From contig OX463809.1 of assembly GCA_949825045.1 (NCBI GenBank), positions 9,203,501 through 9,267,500 on the forward strand: a stretch of 64,000 nt of DNA. The letters are read 5' to 3'. The notes below the pieces were generated by a model. The model was not told where the DNA came from and did no database searches. It saw nothing but the letters and a program-made list of their open reading frames with translations. Each line of letters starts with the position of its first letter. Position 1 is the stretch's first letter. A program made the position numbers and the translations under genes. Below, in pieces: positions 22,255 through 32,877 of the stretch. Origin of the DNA: Argyresthia goedartella (taxonomy: Eukaryota > Arthropoda > Insecta > Lepidoptera > Argyresthiidae).

Positions 22255-22478
22255 TTAATATCCCCACCGAGGACCCCACCCCACCAATCTGGCTCAGTGC
22301 GGGTTGATGGAGGGTTTTACGACCACTACCACGGAGCGATAGTAACCGGGACCTAAAGCTTAACGTGTCATCCGAAACACTGAACGTCTGATACTGTACT
22401 TAATATAAATTAAAGGTTTTGACCCTGCATCTCCTGTGTGAGAAACAAGCGTGAAACCCATTAGACCACGGACCTTTT
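22255..22478 (-). repeat. SINE-B (tRNA-like head, body 1)
   Basis: The minus strand starts with gtccgtggtctaatgggttt (22478 downward) and a ggagatgcagggt box, a decayed tRNA-derived head. The body with acacgttaagc..taggtcccgg and the ccatcaacccgcactgagcc block follows, as in 56812-57045. Confidence 0.82.
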
Positions 22479-22728
22479 AATTTATTTTTCAAATGAAATC
22501 GGTTCATAAATACTTAATTGGAGTTTCAAGGTAATAAACATAGTTTGCTTTAAATTACTCTATCTAACGAATCGGCTGGTCGATAGCCAAAATGTAGCAG
22601 GATATGAAATATGTCACTTTAGGCTGTGATATGATTATGCTCCATGGTAAATGTGGCTAAAACGTTCTCCTTAACCGCATCTCAAAATATGGCTACAGCT
22701 AGCGATGTACAAGTTGTAAAAAAGTTGA

Positions 22729-22976
22729 CGACCCGAATGACCGAGTCGGCAGTGACCCCTGCCTTCAGGGTTCGAGTCCCGGTGGGGGCAAATATTTATT
22801 AGATGAGAACGGTTGTTTGTACCCTAGTCATGGTTGTGTATCTACCTAAGTATTATATTTATCTATATAAGTATGTGTATACCCTTTTGGCTTCTAGTAA
22901 ACTACAGGGAATCCTAGTTTGGGGCTAGATCAATGTGTAAGTAGTGTCCAAGGCATTAGTATTATTATTATTATTA
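22729..22976 (+). repeat. SINE-A, full length
   Basis: A tRNA-like head (gacccgaatgaccgagtcgg, B box GGTTCGAGTCCC), the body with tgtaccctagtcatggttgt and tttggggctagatcaatgtg, and a tail of ATT triplets. About 248 bp. Related copies: 1-53, 4564-5612 (split), 41761-41910, 44268-44516. The ATT tail shows that a LINE with a triplet-tailed 3' end supplies its reverse transcriptase; LINE-4 (tail at 40536-40566) is a plausible partner. Confidence 0.9.
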
Positions 22977-23695
22977 AGAAAGGTGTTGTCAAATTAGGGT
23001 AACAATTCTGAACAAATTTTGAATACATGGTTCCATCCTGTATATCCAGCACTCAGAAACAGCGTGTTCTCATCAATTATGCAATGTCACACGAAGAGCT
23101 ACAGGCTCCCGTAAAATACGCGACTGGAGTGGACAGGGCTGACGGGCATCATTTGTAGCAAGCTGACCACTCTTTTTAACCGGCTTAAGATAGGAGGTTC
23201 TTAATACGGTTGTACCTCATATTTTTCATGTTTGTTACCGTGATACGGGTATTATTTGTGAACCTTTTCAAAAAATAATTTTATTTGACTTTTCAGTGGT
23301 GTTCACAGCTCATTCGCCCAAACATAGCGTGTTGTGGGAATTACTGAATGAACTGCCGATACCTGACAGCGTTGATTGTTGAATGAATGAAATGAGTTCA
23401 GTAGTATATATTATAATTAATGATTACAAGATTGATTATGGACCTGTTTCAAAATACCCGGAGAAACGTTATCTGACAGGCTAATCATATATTGTCTCTA
23501 TATATTTTGAGGTAAATTACTTGTTTGGTGTCGTCGTGAATTTGTGATGGGGGGGGGGGGAACCTATAGAATATGTAACGGGGGAAAAGTTGGAGGCTTT
23601 TAAAAGCGCATTGATTTTCAATACGCCTTTCAATAGAACAGTTATGTTCACAATACATTTGGAATAGAGAACGTTAATAAGTCAGAGAAAAAATT
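22977..23695. other. No gene recognised
   Basis: AT-rich, with an (G)10 run near 23550. No frame or repeat could be supported. Confidence 0.4.
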
Positions 23696-23699
23696 AAAC

Positions 23700-23890
23700 A
23701 TAACATAGCGAAACTTCTTTTTCCATACGGGATGGCAGAGTTACAATTGTGCCCACTTTTTGCCATTCAAAACGCCATTTTGCGTGACAGGGAGCTAGCC
23801 CATCGGCTAGGTATGGAGATTGAAGGTTTCCTCACGTTGTTTTCCATCACCGTTACCCGTAGAACGTCCGTATGAAACGAGAAACCTTAA
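23700..23890 (-). repeat. SINE-B body 2, headless fragment
   Basis: The minus strand matches the body of the SINE at 31582-31870: gtgatggaaaacaacgtgag, gatgggctagctccctgtca and the ccatacgggatggcagag block. The tRNA-like head is missing. Confidence 0.8.
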
Positions 23891-24143
23891 TAAAACGATA
23901 AACATGTAACTCATTACATTTTACTCATTTCATTTACTCATTATATTTTATTACAAGCATTTTTTGTAGGGAGTTCTGCAAAGCACTTAAGATGGCGGGC
24001 GCAGTAAACAAAACGACTTGCTTGATATACCTATGTGTTGTGTATTTTTATTTATGTATAAGGTTTCTGTAATTTATTTCTAACAAGTGTTCGGAGCTGC
24101 ACGCGTTTTTTTTGTCGAAATGTATGCACAAAAAAAATGTATG
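23891..24143. other. Spacer left of the DD82E element
   Basis: Contains ATGGCGGGCGCAGTAAAC at about 23993 in good start context, opening only about 27 codons (MAGAVNKTTCLIYLCVVYFY..); too short to call. Confidence 0.3.
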
Positions 24144-24145
24144 TA

Positions 24146-24170
24146 CAGATGTAGTGAATAATCCTTTCCT
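24146..24170 (+). repeat. Left terminal inverted repeat of the DD82E element
   Basis: 25 bases, identical in complement to 26388-26412; preceded by TA. Confidence 0.85.
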
Positions 24171-24665
24171 ATCGGCAAAACTCGGAACAACGATAACACC
24201 CGAATGGTGCCGATGTGTCTAAGAATTACTGTATTATTAAATTACGTGTAGGTATCAAATAAATCGCATACTTTATTTATCAATGTCAAATGTCAAATTG
24301 CCCGTTTGACGTATATTACACTGAGATGTTAAAACCACCACGATTCTATCATAAAAAGGAATTCGTTAGGTAAACAATATTATAACAAGTTACTAAGGAC
24401 GTTTTATTTCAATAAAACGCACTGATAAAAACCAAATTCCGGTTGGGATCATCTAATGATTCTATAAGGATTGGAACCCCAAAAGTCTAACTATAAGTCA
24501 AAACTACAGTAGGATTTTGCAGACCTTTTTTTTAACAATAAATTTTTGTAATTAATTAAAAATACTATGACATAACAAAAAAGACACCTCAACATAAAAC
24601 AAAACAAACCAGCAGAGAAATTAATATAAATAAATATGATTTTCTGATTGGATGAACGACTTCGA

Positions 24666-26096
24666 TTATGACAGCGGGATAAGAGGAGGAGGAGCGGAGT
24701 GGACAGTGTGATGCGAAACAATACTTCCAACTTCCATATCACAGTCAGAATCAGAACTATTTTCTGGTGTATCATCGTCAGAGTTTTCATGAACGCTGAT
24801 TACAAAACTAGCCATATAATTTTCCAACTCAGGTTCGTGTTTTCGGTACTCGTTTTCGCATTTGATGGCGTGGTCACATACTTTGGCCCAAACATCGGAA
24901 CCAATCATATTAACCTTTTCCTGTACCAATTGTTTCACAATAGTCATATTCATACTGATGTTTCTTTTGGATACGTATCCCTTTATTTGAGACCATATGT
25001 TTTCAATCGGATTGAAATCAGGATGATATGGTGGCAATCTTAGTACGCTGTGTCCATATTCGTTCATAAGTTTATCTATAGAGTATTCTACAAAGTCTTG
25101 TTTGTACTTGCAAATAATTTCATATATTTCAAGTTTTGTTAATGACGGATCAATCGGAACATTATGTTTGGATAGCCAATCAATCATGTCTTGCTTCCTG
25201 GTATTTGAATTAGGAGGTTTTTCTACGTACTTGTTATGCTATGCTGCATTATCTACTACTAGTACCGAATGTGGAACTAAGTTTGGAATGAGTTGATTAC
25301 GAAGCCATTTTTCATAGTTTTCATTGTTCATCGCGTTGTGATAGTCACCTGTTTTATCAGTAGACTGATACATTAACAATGCCCCAGGTATAAACCCCTT
25401 TCTACTACCAGCGTGCACTATTATAAGACGTTGTCCTTTAGAAATTAACTGTTTCACTCCGTTTTCTGACGAGTCAGCCCAGCTTTTACCTGCCAAATGT
25501 GAGGTATGGATGTATGTTTCATTCATATAAACTATCTCTCTCCCTTGCAATCTGTACTTTTTTATCGCGGCTAAAAACTTTACTCTTTTTAAACGAACAT
25601 CATCTTTCTCGATAAGTAATTTTCTGTTGTTTTCAACTTTTTTTTACCGAAATCCCATTTTTCTAAGAATTTTTCTTAGCGTACAGTCACATCCCTTAAA
25701 ATTTATGGCTTCGGATAACTTGGACTTCAGGGCTTTAATTGTAGGTACTTGTTTGTATATCAAATGGAAATTATACACTAATCGGCGTATAACGTTGTAG
25801 TCAAAATCGTCAAGACCTAGACAAAATAATTTATTTGGTCTACCCAACTTTGCCGACATCGGACTATTGGAGGTGGATTGATATAGATTTATGTATTCTT
25901 TTTGCAATATTTTATTTACTGTTCGTTGAGAAATTCCACTGGCCTCCGAAACTCGTTTTTGGACTTTACAAAAGTAAGCAGTATAGTTGGTATGTTTGAA
26001 TTTATCATTTTCAGTTAAGAAATATAAATAAACATTGAAAATAACTTCGCAGGCTTGCCGATCTAAACGTTTCCCTTTTCTTAGTGCTTTCGGCAT
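24666..26096 (-). pseudogene. DD82E transposase with two stops and a lost Asp
   Basis: One continuous frame of 476 codons (ATG at 26096, stop 24666-24668). It has internal TAA at 25646-25644 and TAG at 25241-25239. The N-terminal part has an HTH region (RVSEASGISQRTVNKIL) and a LGRPNK motif. The catalytic core has VYMNETYIHTS, VLVVDNAA and LPPYHPDFNPIENIW. I count 82 residues between the second Asp (VVDNA) and the Glu (NPIEN), counting the stop as one residue; this spacing is reported for the DD82E 'Sailor' family of the IS630-Tc1-mariner group. The first catalytic Asp is Asn here (AAT for GAT). So the enzyme could not act: nonsense codons and a missing metal ligand. Acidic, serine-rich C-terminal tail. 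Confidence 0.85.
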
Positions 26097-26387
26097 GTCT
26101 GTTATAAATTGTTAATGTGGATCGAATAAAATCAATGTTTATTATTTACAAAAATGACAGACAAGAGTGAAATGTAAAGTCAAAAAATAATAATATAGGT
26201 GGCCTGCATTAATACACGAGTCCATGAAGTTTATCACAAAATCTAACATAAATATCAACAAGATATTTCTGTGGTATTAACTACTCTATATAAATACTTC
26301 CTCTTGCAATGCGACCGTTCCCTACGTTGTCTCGATGGGTACTGAGTGCGAGTGAGACAAAAACGAACATTTCCGAGAAAATACGAA

Positions 26388-26412
26388 AGGAAAGGATTAT
26401 TCACTACATCTG
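26388..26412 (-). repeat. Right terminal inverted repeat of the DD82E element
   Basis: Perfect partner of 24146-24170; followed by TA. The transposase start codon lies about 290 bases inside this end. Confidence 0.85.
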
Positions 26413-26526
26413 TATGTATGTGTGCTAATTTTGCTAGTCTAGTTAACATCTGTCCTACAAAAAAATATAGATCATTATTATAAAAATTTAACTGAAAATA
26501 TGGAGGCGACTGCAACGTCAAAATAA

Positions 26527-26925
26527 AAAACCAGCCAAGTGCGAGTCGGAATCGCGCACGAAGGGTTCCGTAGCACCGTACAATGGTAGGGATGGTGTGG
26601 AGTGAATAGTTTGGATTTTACATAGCAAAATGTTATTTACAAAGTTACTTTCACACTCCATGTAACAAGGTGCATTCATAAGTTTGTATATGGTTTTGAA
26701 ATAATTTTTGTATGGGAGCCCCCTCAAATATTTATTTTATTCTGTTTTTTTTTTTTGTATTTTTTGTTATTGCGGCAACAGAAATACCTCATCTGTGAAA
26801 ACTTCAACTGTTTAACTATCACGGTTCATGAGATACAGCCTGGTTACAGACGGACAGACAGACAGACAGGCAGAGTCTTAGTAATAGGGTCGCGTTTTTA
26901 CCCTTTGGGTACGGAAGCCTAAAAA
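26527..26925 (-). repeat. Lepidopteran 'gggttccgta' interspersed repeat
   Basis: Reading the minus strand: ttccgtacccaaagggtaaa, a run of gtctgtctgtctgtccgtct, 'aggctgtatctcatgaaccg', 'cagatgaggtatttctgttg', and at the far end ccgactcgcacttggctgg. I recognise this order from many moth and butterfly sequences; it is the strongest single clue to the host group. Frames in it (26518-26727, 26819-27067) are not genes. Confidence 0.82.
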
Positions 26926-27530
26926 GGTCCACTGAGTGTGTGTCATTAGAACATTCGAAATAAAACGCACTTAAATTATAATTAATATCTACTATCAGCG
27001 AAAATATTTTTTTATATTTAGTTACCAACCATCCGTTCCCGCGCATTTCATTCATACATTCTTTCATTCACTTCATCTCCAACTCTCAAACGAAATGCCA
27101 AACTAACTATGTCATCTTGCTATCTTTGTTCTGATTTTAGTTGGAAGTAGAAATCTCGTGTATTTGTGTTTAAAGTAGTGTTGTTATTGCTTCATAATAA
27201 ACTCGAATTCTTTGTTCTTATTGCATTCAAACTTCGAAATTTTTCTGGAAAACAAAGCAATTTGATATGATCTCAATTCTAATACCACTCGAGATGACGT
27301 TCTATTCGAAATTAAATGTCAATGCCGCAAAGCCGGTCGTAACATGCGGTCCCTGAACACAACATAGGGAGCTTATAATATGTGTGTAGATAAAACAGTG
27401 TTTGTAACTGTACAGAAACATTATGTAACAGTTACATATAGTACTATTATTTTAGGTTTTAAATCCCATATCAATACATACCTTAAAACTAGAGATACCT
27501 ATATCATTAATTAAATAAACTCAACATTTT
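26926..27530. other. No gene recognised
   Basis: No supported frame or repeat. Confidence 0.4.
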
Positions 27531-27539
27531 ATTCAGTCT

Positions 27540-28480
27540 AGCTAGGGATTTTCTTCTTCGGTCTCGCTTTCCTGTAGCGTCGGTAAACGATGCCTTCCGT
27601 CCTTTTCCATTAATCTTTGGCGAGGAACATTGTCTTGAGCCGAAGTTTGAAGAACAGGCAGTCCATGGGTCTTTCTGACTACAAAACCTCAATCTGTGCC
27701 TTTGAATCCTTGAGACCAGACGTCAGATTTTTCTTCAGCCTTTCAAGGACGTGGCGCGAGGACGTTGGTCCTCGCTGGTCATTTCCACGTCGATCCTGGA
27801 AATGTATATCTGTACGGTGGTGGTGGCAGCTTTGAGGCTGCACTCACCGGCGGGGGCGCTGCCACGCTATTTGTGGCTGCGTCTGGAGCGGCGCTTCCAG
27901 TTTTGAACCACGATGAAGCCTTTGACGGTCGGGTTAGAGGGCAGCTTCTGTTGTTCGGCGGCGGGCGGTGCTGCTTGCGGGTGCTTGTGGGACACAGCTG
28001 CACACGTGTCCGTCTGGGGTTCCAGTATTTTGGATGTAACAGGAGAAACCGCATCCGTTGATGGTCGACTCAGCTTCGTGTCGTCACGTGGTGGTGCAAT
28101 ATTTATCGTTGGCTTAGCAACTCGCATAACTAGATCAGTTGCTGTTTGGGCATTTTTCTTAATCGGTGTATTGTCATTACGCAATTCGGCGATTCGCGGT
28201 GTCGGCAGCGAGGTATCAGCTTGACATCTGGTTCAGTCTCCTTGAGCACCCGGTAGAGGACCTAGAGATCCTTCTTCCCGCTCTCGTTCCTGCTACGAGG
28301 CGCGTGGTGGTGACGGCGGTCCCATCTCAGCACTTTCCTGGCGGGGGCGATCTAAACCTCCTTGAAGCTGGTCGAGCAGATCTGCCCAGGAAGAGCTCGT
28401 CCTTCATGTTCAGGCACGAAGGCGAGCAGCTCGTTCACCAAGATGGTGTCCGCGCGCTTGCCTGATACAGCCATGGCGTT
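27540..28480 (-). pseudogene. Decayed gag-like ORF1 of a non-LTR element (tentative)
   Basis: A GC-rich minus-strand stretch starting at an ATG near 28473 (MAVSGKRADTILVNELLAFV). It continues with QICSTSFKEV, a basic YRVLKETEPDVKL segment, a proline/alanine-rich middle with GFIVVQNWKRR, and a basic C-terminal part (near 27640-27560). The VNELLAFV...F...E...A..VL start resembles gag-like ORF1 proteins of arthropod LINEs, which bind RNA. At least six stops or frame changes interrupt it, and no cysteine knuckles were seen. It could instead be a decayed host gene. The GC content stands out from the neighbours. Confidence 0.42.
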
Positions 28481-28940
28481 ATCGATATTGCGAAAACTAG
28501 GTCGTCGCCGAGTTACGGGGCATTGTCGCGGACGCTGCTAGGAGGTTCAAATTATTATAAATAAATATTTGGAAATAATAAATAAACGTGTATTGCAAGG
28601 GTTATCTTTGGAAACAAGGAATTGAATGAGAACCACTTTATTTTCAGTTGTACTTTTCGTATATGTACTCCGCAAAAAATTACATCTTCAATAATTCCAT
28701 TTCCAGTACACCCCGTATCTGTGTGTAGCAAAACGGTCATTACCATAATAAGTAATTCATCTTCCCGCTTATCTTTTAATCTCATGACTGGACATATTTT
28801 GAAATGTTGGGGCATCATTAGCTGAAATAGGTGAACCAGCGGTACTTACAAAGCAACTCTACTGTTCATTGTGGGAATATTATTCGGGGCCATTTTTACA
28901 ACAAGAAATATGTGTTTGTTGGTCTTGACCTAGTTTTCTT
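28481..28940. other. No gene recognised
   Basis: Open stretches on both strands (28555-28818 minus, 28622-28825 plus) overlap and have no recognisable content. Confidence 0.4.
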
Positions 28941-28947
28941 ATACGTG

Positions 28948-30230
28948 GGGCGCACTATAAGTTTCCGGAATGAATATAAAAAAATACTATTAAAGGTACA
29001 AAATTAATTTATTGTTTTTCAAAATAATCTCCCTTGGCGTATATGCACTTTTTCATTCGATGAAACCAGTTTTGAAAACTTTTGTGCCACTCCTCTGTGG
29101 TGACCTCTGAAACGTGTTTTTCATACTCCTCGACAGCCTCTTCTGGTGATGAAAATCGTTGACCGCGTAATTGGTTCTTAATTTTAGGGAACAGAAAAAA
29201 GTCACAAGGTGCCAGGTAAGGACTGTATGCAGGATGACTCATGAGTTCTACATTTTTCGCCTTCAAAAAGTCGTTTGTCTGTCTGGCCGTGTGAGAACTA
29301 GCATTGTCGTGGTGCAGGATGATACGGCGTTAACGGTTACTTTTACGGAGTTCGTCAATAACTTCCGGCAAACAAATGGTCGTGTACCAGTCACTATTCA
29401 CTGTACGACGATTCTCTAAAGCAACAGTAGCCACGTGTCCAGTTTTATTAAAAAAAGAAGCAATCATCCGCTTAGATGCACTTTTCACGCGCGCCACTTT
29501 GGTTGGTTTCGGCTCATCTTGAAAGACCCATACGCTCGATTGCTGCTTTGTTTTGGGATCGTAGCAATAAATCCAAGTTTCGTCACCTGTTACTATGTCC
29601 CACACTAAATTTGACGCCCCTTCGTTGAATCTGGTAAGCATGGCACTGCACCAAGTGACGCGGTCCGTTTTTTGAGCCTCGGTCAAGTTGTGTGGAATCC
29701 ACCGCGAGCACAGCTTTCTCACACCCAAATGTTTGTGTAGGATTAATTGTATTTGACTCATGCCTATTTCTAAGGATGCGCGAATTTCATGGTAGGTCAC
29801 ATGCCTGTCTGTTTCAATCATACGGCGCACAGCATCGATGTTTTTGTTGGTCACAGCGGTGGACGGCCGACCATCGCGAGATTCGTCACTGAGATTGATA
29901 CGACCACGCTTGAATTCTGCAAACCAGCTATAAACAGTTGTCTTGCATGGTGCTTCATTGCCAAAAGCTGTTTCAAGCCGAGCGATGCTCTGTTGAGCTG
30001 TCAAATTACACTTAAAATCGTAGAAAATCATACTACGAAAATTTTCCCGAGTTAAATCCATGTTGATGCAGACACACAATTTTTTAAATGGCGCCACAAG
30101 GTAAAAACAAAAGGCAGTCAGATGAAACAAACTGCATTCTACAGCCAAAGAGTTCTATTTTCAAATGTTGCAATAAATTTTTAAATATTGTTTATGTAAG
30201 TGGCCAGTTCCGGAAACTTACAGTGCGCCC
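28948..30230 (-). mobile_element. Full-length mariner transposon (1283 bp)
   Basis: Terminal inverted repeats of at least 23 bp with one mismatch: GGGCGCACTATAAGTTTCC.. at 28948 and its complement (cagtgcgccc) ending at 30230. A TA follows the right end; the left flank is TG, a probable decayed TA. Length is typical of mariner. One transposase frame on the minus strand fills it. Confidence 0.9.
29009..30061 (-). pseudogene. Mariner transposase, mellifera/cecropia-like, one internal stop
   Basis: Start ATG at 30061 (MDLTRENFRSMIFYDF); an upstream in-frame ATG at 30148 lies close to the TIR and is unlikely to be used. 350 codons. An N-terminal paired HTH is followed by SRWIPHNLTEAQK (the WVPHEL-type motif), the first catalytic Asp in VTGDETWIYCYDP, the second in LHHDNASSHTA and the third in YSPYLAPCD. 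I count 34 residues between the last two Asp: a D,D34D mariner. The only interruption is TAA at 29332-29330, just before RRIILHHDN; downstream reading stays in frame to the normal stop. The usual YSPDLAP motif reads YSPYLAP. Nearly intact, but a full-length product would need readthrough. Confidence 0.93.
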
Positions 30231-30237
30231 TATGTAT

Positions 30238-30845
30238 TCGTTGTACGTACTGTTATTTTGTACTGGTGTATTGGTACACTTATTTATTATCTTCCCGGTT
30301 TCGTGAGGAAGTGATTTATACCGTAATAGATATCTGTTGGGAAACTTTAGAAATGTAAGTAGAACGCTGGTGGCTGTCATACATCAATATTCCTTGTATT
30401 TATGTTACATACGAGCGATCAACAAATGTGGTCACAGGTGCAGGTATTCCCAATAAAGTAAATCAGAGATATCAGATCACACAGTAACACAATCAAGTAT
30501 AATATAAGTAAGCATAGATGTACGGTATAAAATAAATAACCTATGACTCTGATTCTTATCTGGGGATATTAGTGGTGATGTCCCCAGATAAGATGACTAT
30601 GACAAGCTGCTAGCTTATCGCCTGGCAGAAGGCCCCGCTTCTCTTCAGCGCTTCTCCTCTTACGTCATCACCTGAGCAGATGCCACTAGACGTATTCTAT
30701 GAATGCCTAGTATCATTACTAGCAGCAACATACACCTGAACATTGATACAGGATGTCTCGTAAATAATACAGGTCACCTATTTTGCAGAAACTAATTTTA
30801 ATATTTGGAAACAAAACAATAGGGTAGCCAAGAATTATTTTCTCG
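30238..30845. other. No gene; one strong hairpin
   Basis: Contains a perfect 12-bp inverted repeat (cttatctgggga at 30555-30566, complement at 30581-30592, loop 14). No other feature supported. Confidence 0.6.
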
Positions 30846-30847
30846 AA

Positions 30848-31070
30848 GATCTCTGTGGTGCAGCGGTTGTGGCTCTGCCTGCCATGGTTCTGTTACCAGA
30901 GGTCCCGGGTTCGATCCCCGGCTGGGGGTAAAAAAACCCCAGGTCTTGGATGTTTATATGTGTGTGACGTCGCAGTTTCTGGTTCTCACCACACAGTGTG
31001 GGGCCAGAAGCAATGTATATGCCTGTATGTAAATGTTTATGTTTATTTCCAGGATGTTCCAAATCCGTCT
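30848..31070 (+). repeat. SINE-C (tRNA-like head)
   Basis: The head has an A-box-like TCTGTGGTGCAGCGGTTGTGG and a B box GGTTCGATCCCCGGC, then gggggtaaaaaaacccc, 'cttggatgtttatatgtgtg', a 'gcctgtatgtaaatgtttat' block and a tttatttcc end. The second copy is at 63566-63740. The variable insert between the boxes makes it too long for a true tRNA. Confidence 0.87.
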
Positions 31071-31580
31071 ATTATGTTTTTAACGCTGTCGCTGCAAACG
31101 ATAACATTTCCAAGATCTTATTTTTGTAAAATCTGTATATACTTACAGAGAATCATTGCTTCTCGGCCCCACACTAGGAAGCCCTGCGTCTTGGGATACA
31201 GAAAAATCGATGGCACAAACCTACAAACATTTATTTCAGGACTTTCGGATTCTCTTTCTTTTCTCTCAGAGATTCGAAACTGGGACCTCTTGCTTTTGAA
31301 ACAGATGTCGACAAGAAGGTAAATGATAGGTAGAAAAGTAGTTCATATTTTATTTAGCTCTCCTTGCAACAAACTCAGTTCAGGGTTCCGTGAAACTCAT
31401 GCACATAATAAAACCTCCGCATGCACGCTCGTTAAATTTCTCTATTCGGAAAGCTGTATGTAAATAGGAAACCCGTTTTCAGATAGAACGCGTTTTCCGG
31501 TTATATTACCTACTCAGCACGTCGTTGTCAGTTAGATCTAGTTTCAGCTATCTACTAAAATCATAATTATAAATCTATTT
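31071..31580. other. No gene recognised
   Basis: No supported frame or repeat. Confidence 0.4.
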
Positions 31581-31581
31581 C

Positions 31582-31870
31582 GAGAGCTCCGTGGTCTAAT
31601 GGGTTTCACGCTTGCTTCTCATACAGGAGATGCAGGTTCGATTCCTGGCCATATACCAACGAGATAATTAATTTATCTTAAGTACATTATACGGACGTTC
31701 TAATGGTGATGGAAAACATCGTAAGGAAACCTTCATTACTCCATGGCTGTGGCGATGGCCTAGCCCCTGTCACGCAAAAGGAAGTATTGAATAACTGGCC
31801 CAAAGTGGGCACAATTGTGCCTCTGTCACCCTGTATGGGAAAAAGCGTGAAGCTATGTATGTATGTAAAA
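31582..31870 (+). repeat. SINE-B head joined to body 2
   Basis: A tRNA-like head (TCCGTGGTCTAATGGGTTTC, B box GGTTCGATTCC), then a body unlike that of 56812-57045: gtaaggaaaccttcattactc, gatggcctagcccctgtcac and ccctgtatgggaaaaagcgt. Body 2 also occurs headless at 23700-23890 and 55915-56010. An open stretch at 31703-31900 is not a gene. Confidence 0.85.
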
Positions 31871-32390
31871 CTATTTTGTCACTGGGGAAAACGCGCTTGA
31901 AAGTAATACGTTGAAAAGTTTGGCTTGTTGTGAGCAGTCGTATTTGTTGTGTTCAATGCTGATGTCCTACTAAGCCCAGCAAAAAGCTGTGGGGTAAATC
32001 AGAGCTTTAAGCACACCACAAATGTGTTACAACCATTAGGCCACAATAGTAGCCAAACCTTCTAACCCGTATAAATATGGCTACACAAGCAATACCCAAG
32101 TTTGCGATATAAACTACAAGTTTAGCCGCAACAAGCGAATATAACGTTGATCACGTCACCTAAGGTTACAAAGACATTACTTTCTCGTTCACAACACTCC
32201 CGCAGCAGTAACTGTTAAGGGCCATTTCACAATGCACCCACAATGCCTGCTAGTACGATGTGTGACAGTAAATCCATACGATCCGGTAATTTGGCAAGTT
32301 TATAGTCTGAAAAAGGAGAAAAATCTGTACGAATTCAGTGTATTTTACAATACTAGCTGAAAGCACAGAAATAGTCATGTCTGCAATTAC
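31871..32390. other. No gene recognised
   Basis: No supported frame or repeat. Confidence 0.4.
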
Positions 32391-32877
32391 GGTACAGCCG
32401 GATTGTAAGGCCCACTCTTTTACAATTTGAAAGAAAACCTTTATTTTACCACCCCAAAGAAAAAAAAAGGATTACAATATATTATTACATATATGATTAT
32501 TGCATGCATATGATTATTTCAAAATCCAAATAAATGTAGTTTTTAGAGCTATAATGATAATAATAAGGCCCGCGCCGTTTATAGCCCATTGGGCGCAAAA
32601 TTATGCTTTAAAAAGATCTCAAAGATTAAATTAAAATAAACATCGTCATATTCATGAATTTAAAAACAGCAAGCGGAAACAAAAATCATCAATATTTTAT
32701 TAGAAAAATACACTTATCAACAGCTATTAAATTTTTAGGTGTTTCGTGTATTAGAAGTCGTGTGGTAGTAGTATTTTACTTAAAAAAATCTAATTCATGC
32801 TAGAATTGAATAATTATTGCCAAGGTTTTTTATTTATATTTTCCTACATTGGGCCTTAATACAAATATTTGCTTTAG
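32391..32877 (+). repeat. Repeat U, copy A
   Basis: Starts ggtacagccggattgtaagg and ends cctacattgggccttaatac. The same blocks in the same order occur at 54559-55304. No reading frame is conserved between the copies. Copy A lacks the roughly 300-bp GC-rich module present in copy B after gtttttagagctat. Family unknown to me; orientation arbitrary. Confidence 0.82.

Larger units (their letters stand above)
24144..26414 (-). mobile_element. Tc1/mariner-related DNA transposon, DD82E type
   Basis: TA dinucleotides (24144-24145 and 26413-26414) flank terminal inverted repeats. The left starts CAGATGTAGTGAATAATCC (24146-24170) and the right is its exact complement over 25 bases (26388-26412). The interior carries one transposase frame on the minus strand. 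Total about 2.27 kb between TIR ends, with about 320 bp (right) and 520 bp (left) of untranslated sequence. The perfect TIR match suggests moderate age although the gene is broken. Confidence 0.85.

Noticed and set aside
29692..30306. Plus-strand frames of 66-88 residues
   Set aside because: Antisense shadows of the mariner transposase.
30848..30930. tRNA gene
   Set aside because: The distance between boxes is too long and the sequence runs into a repeated SINE body found again at 63566.
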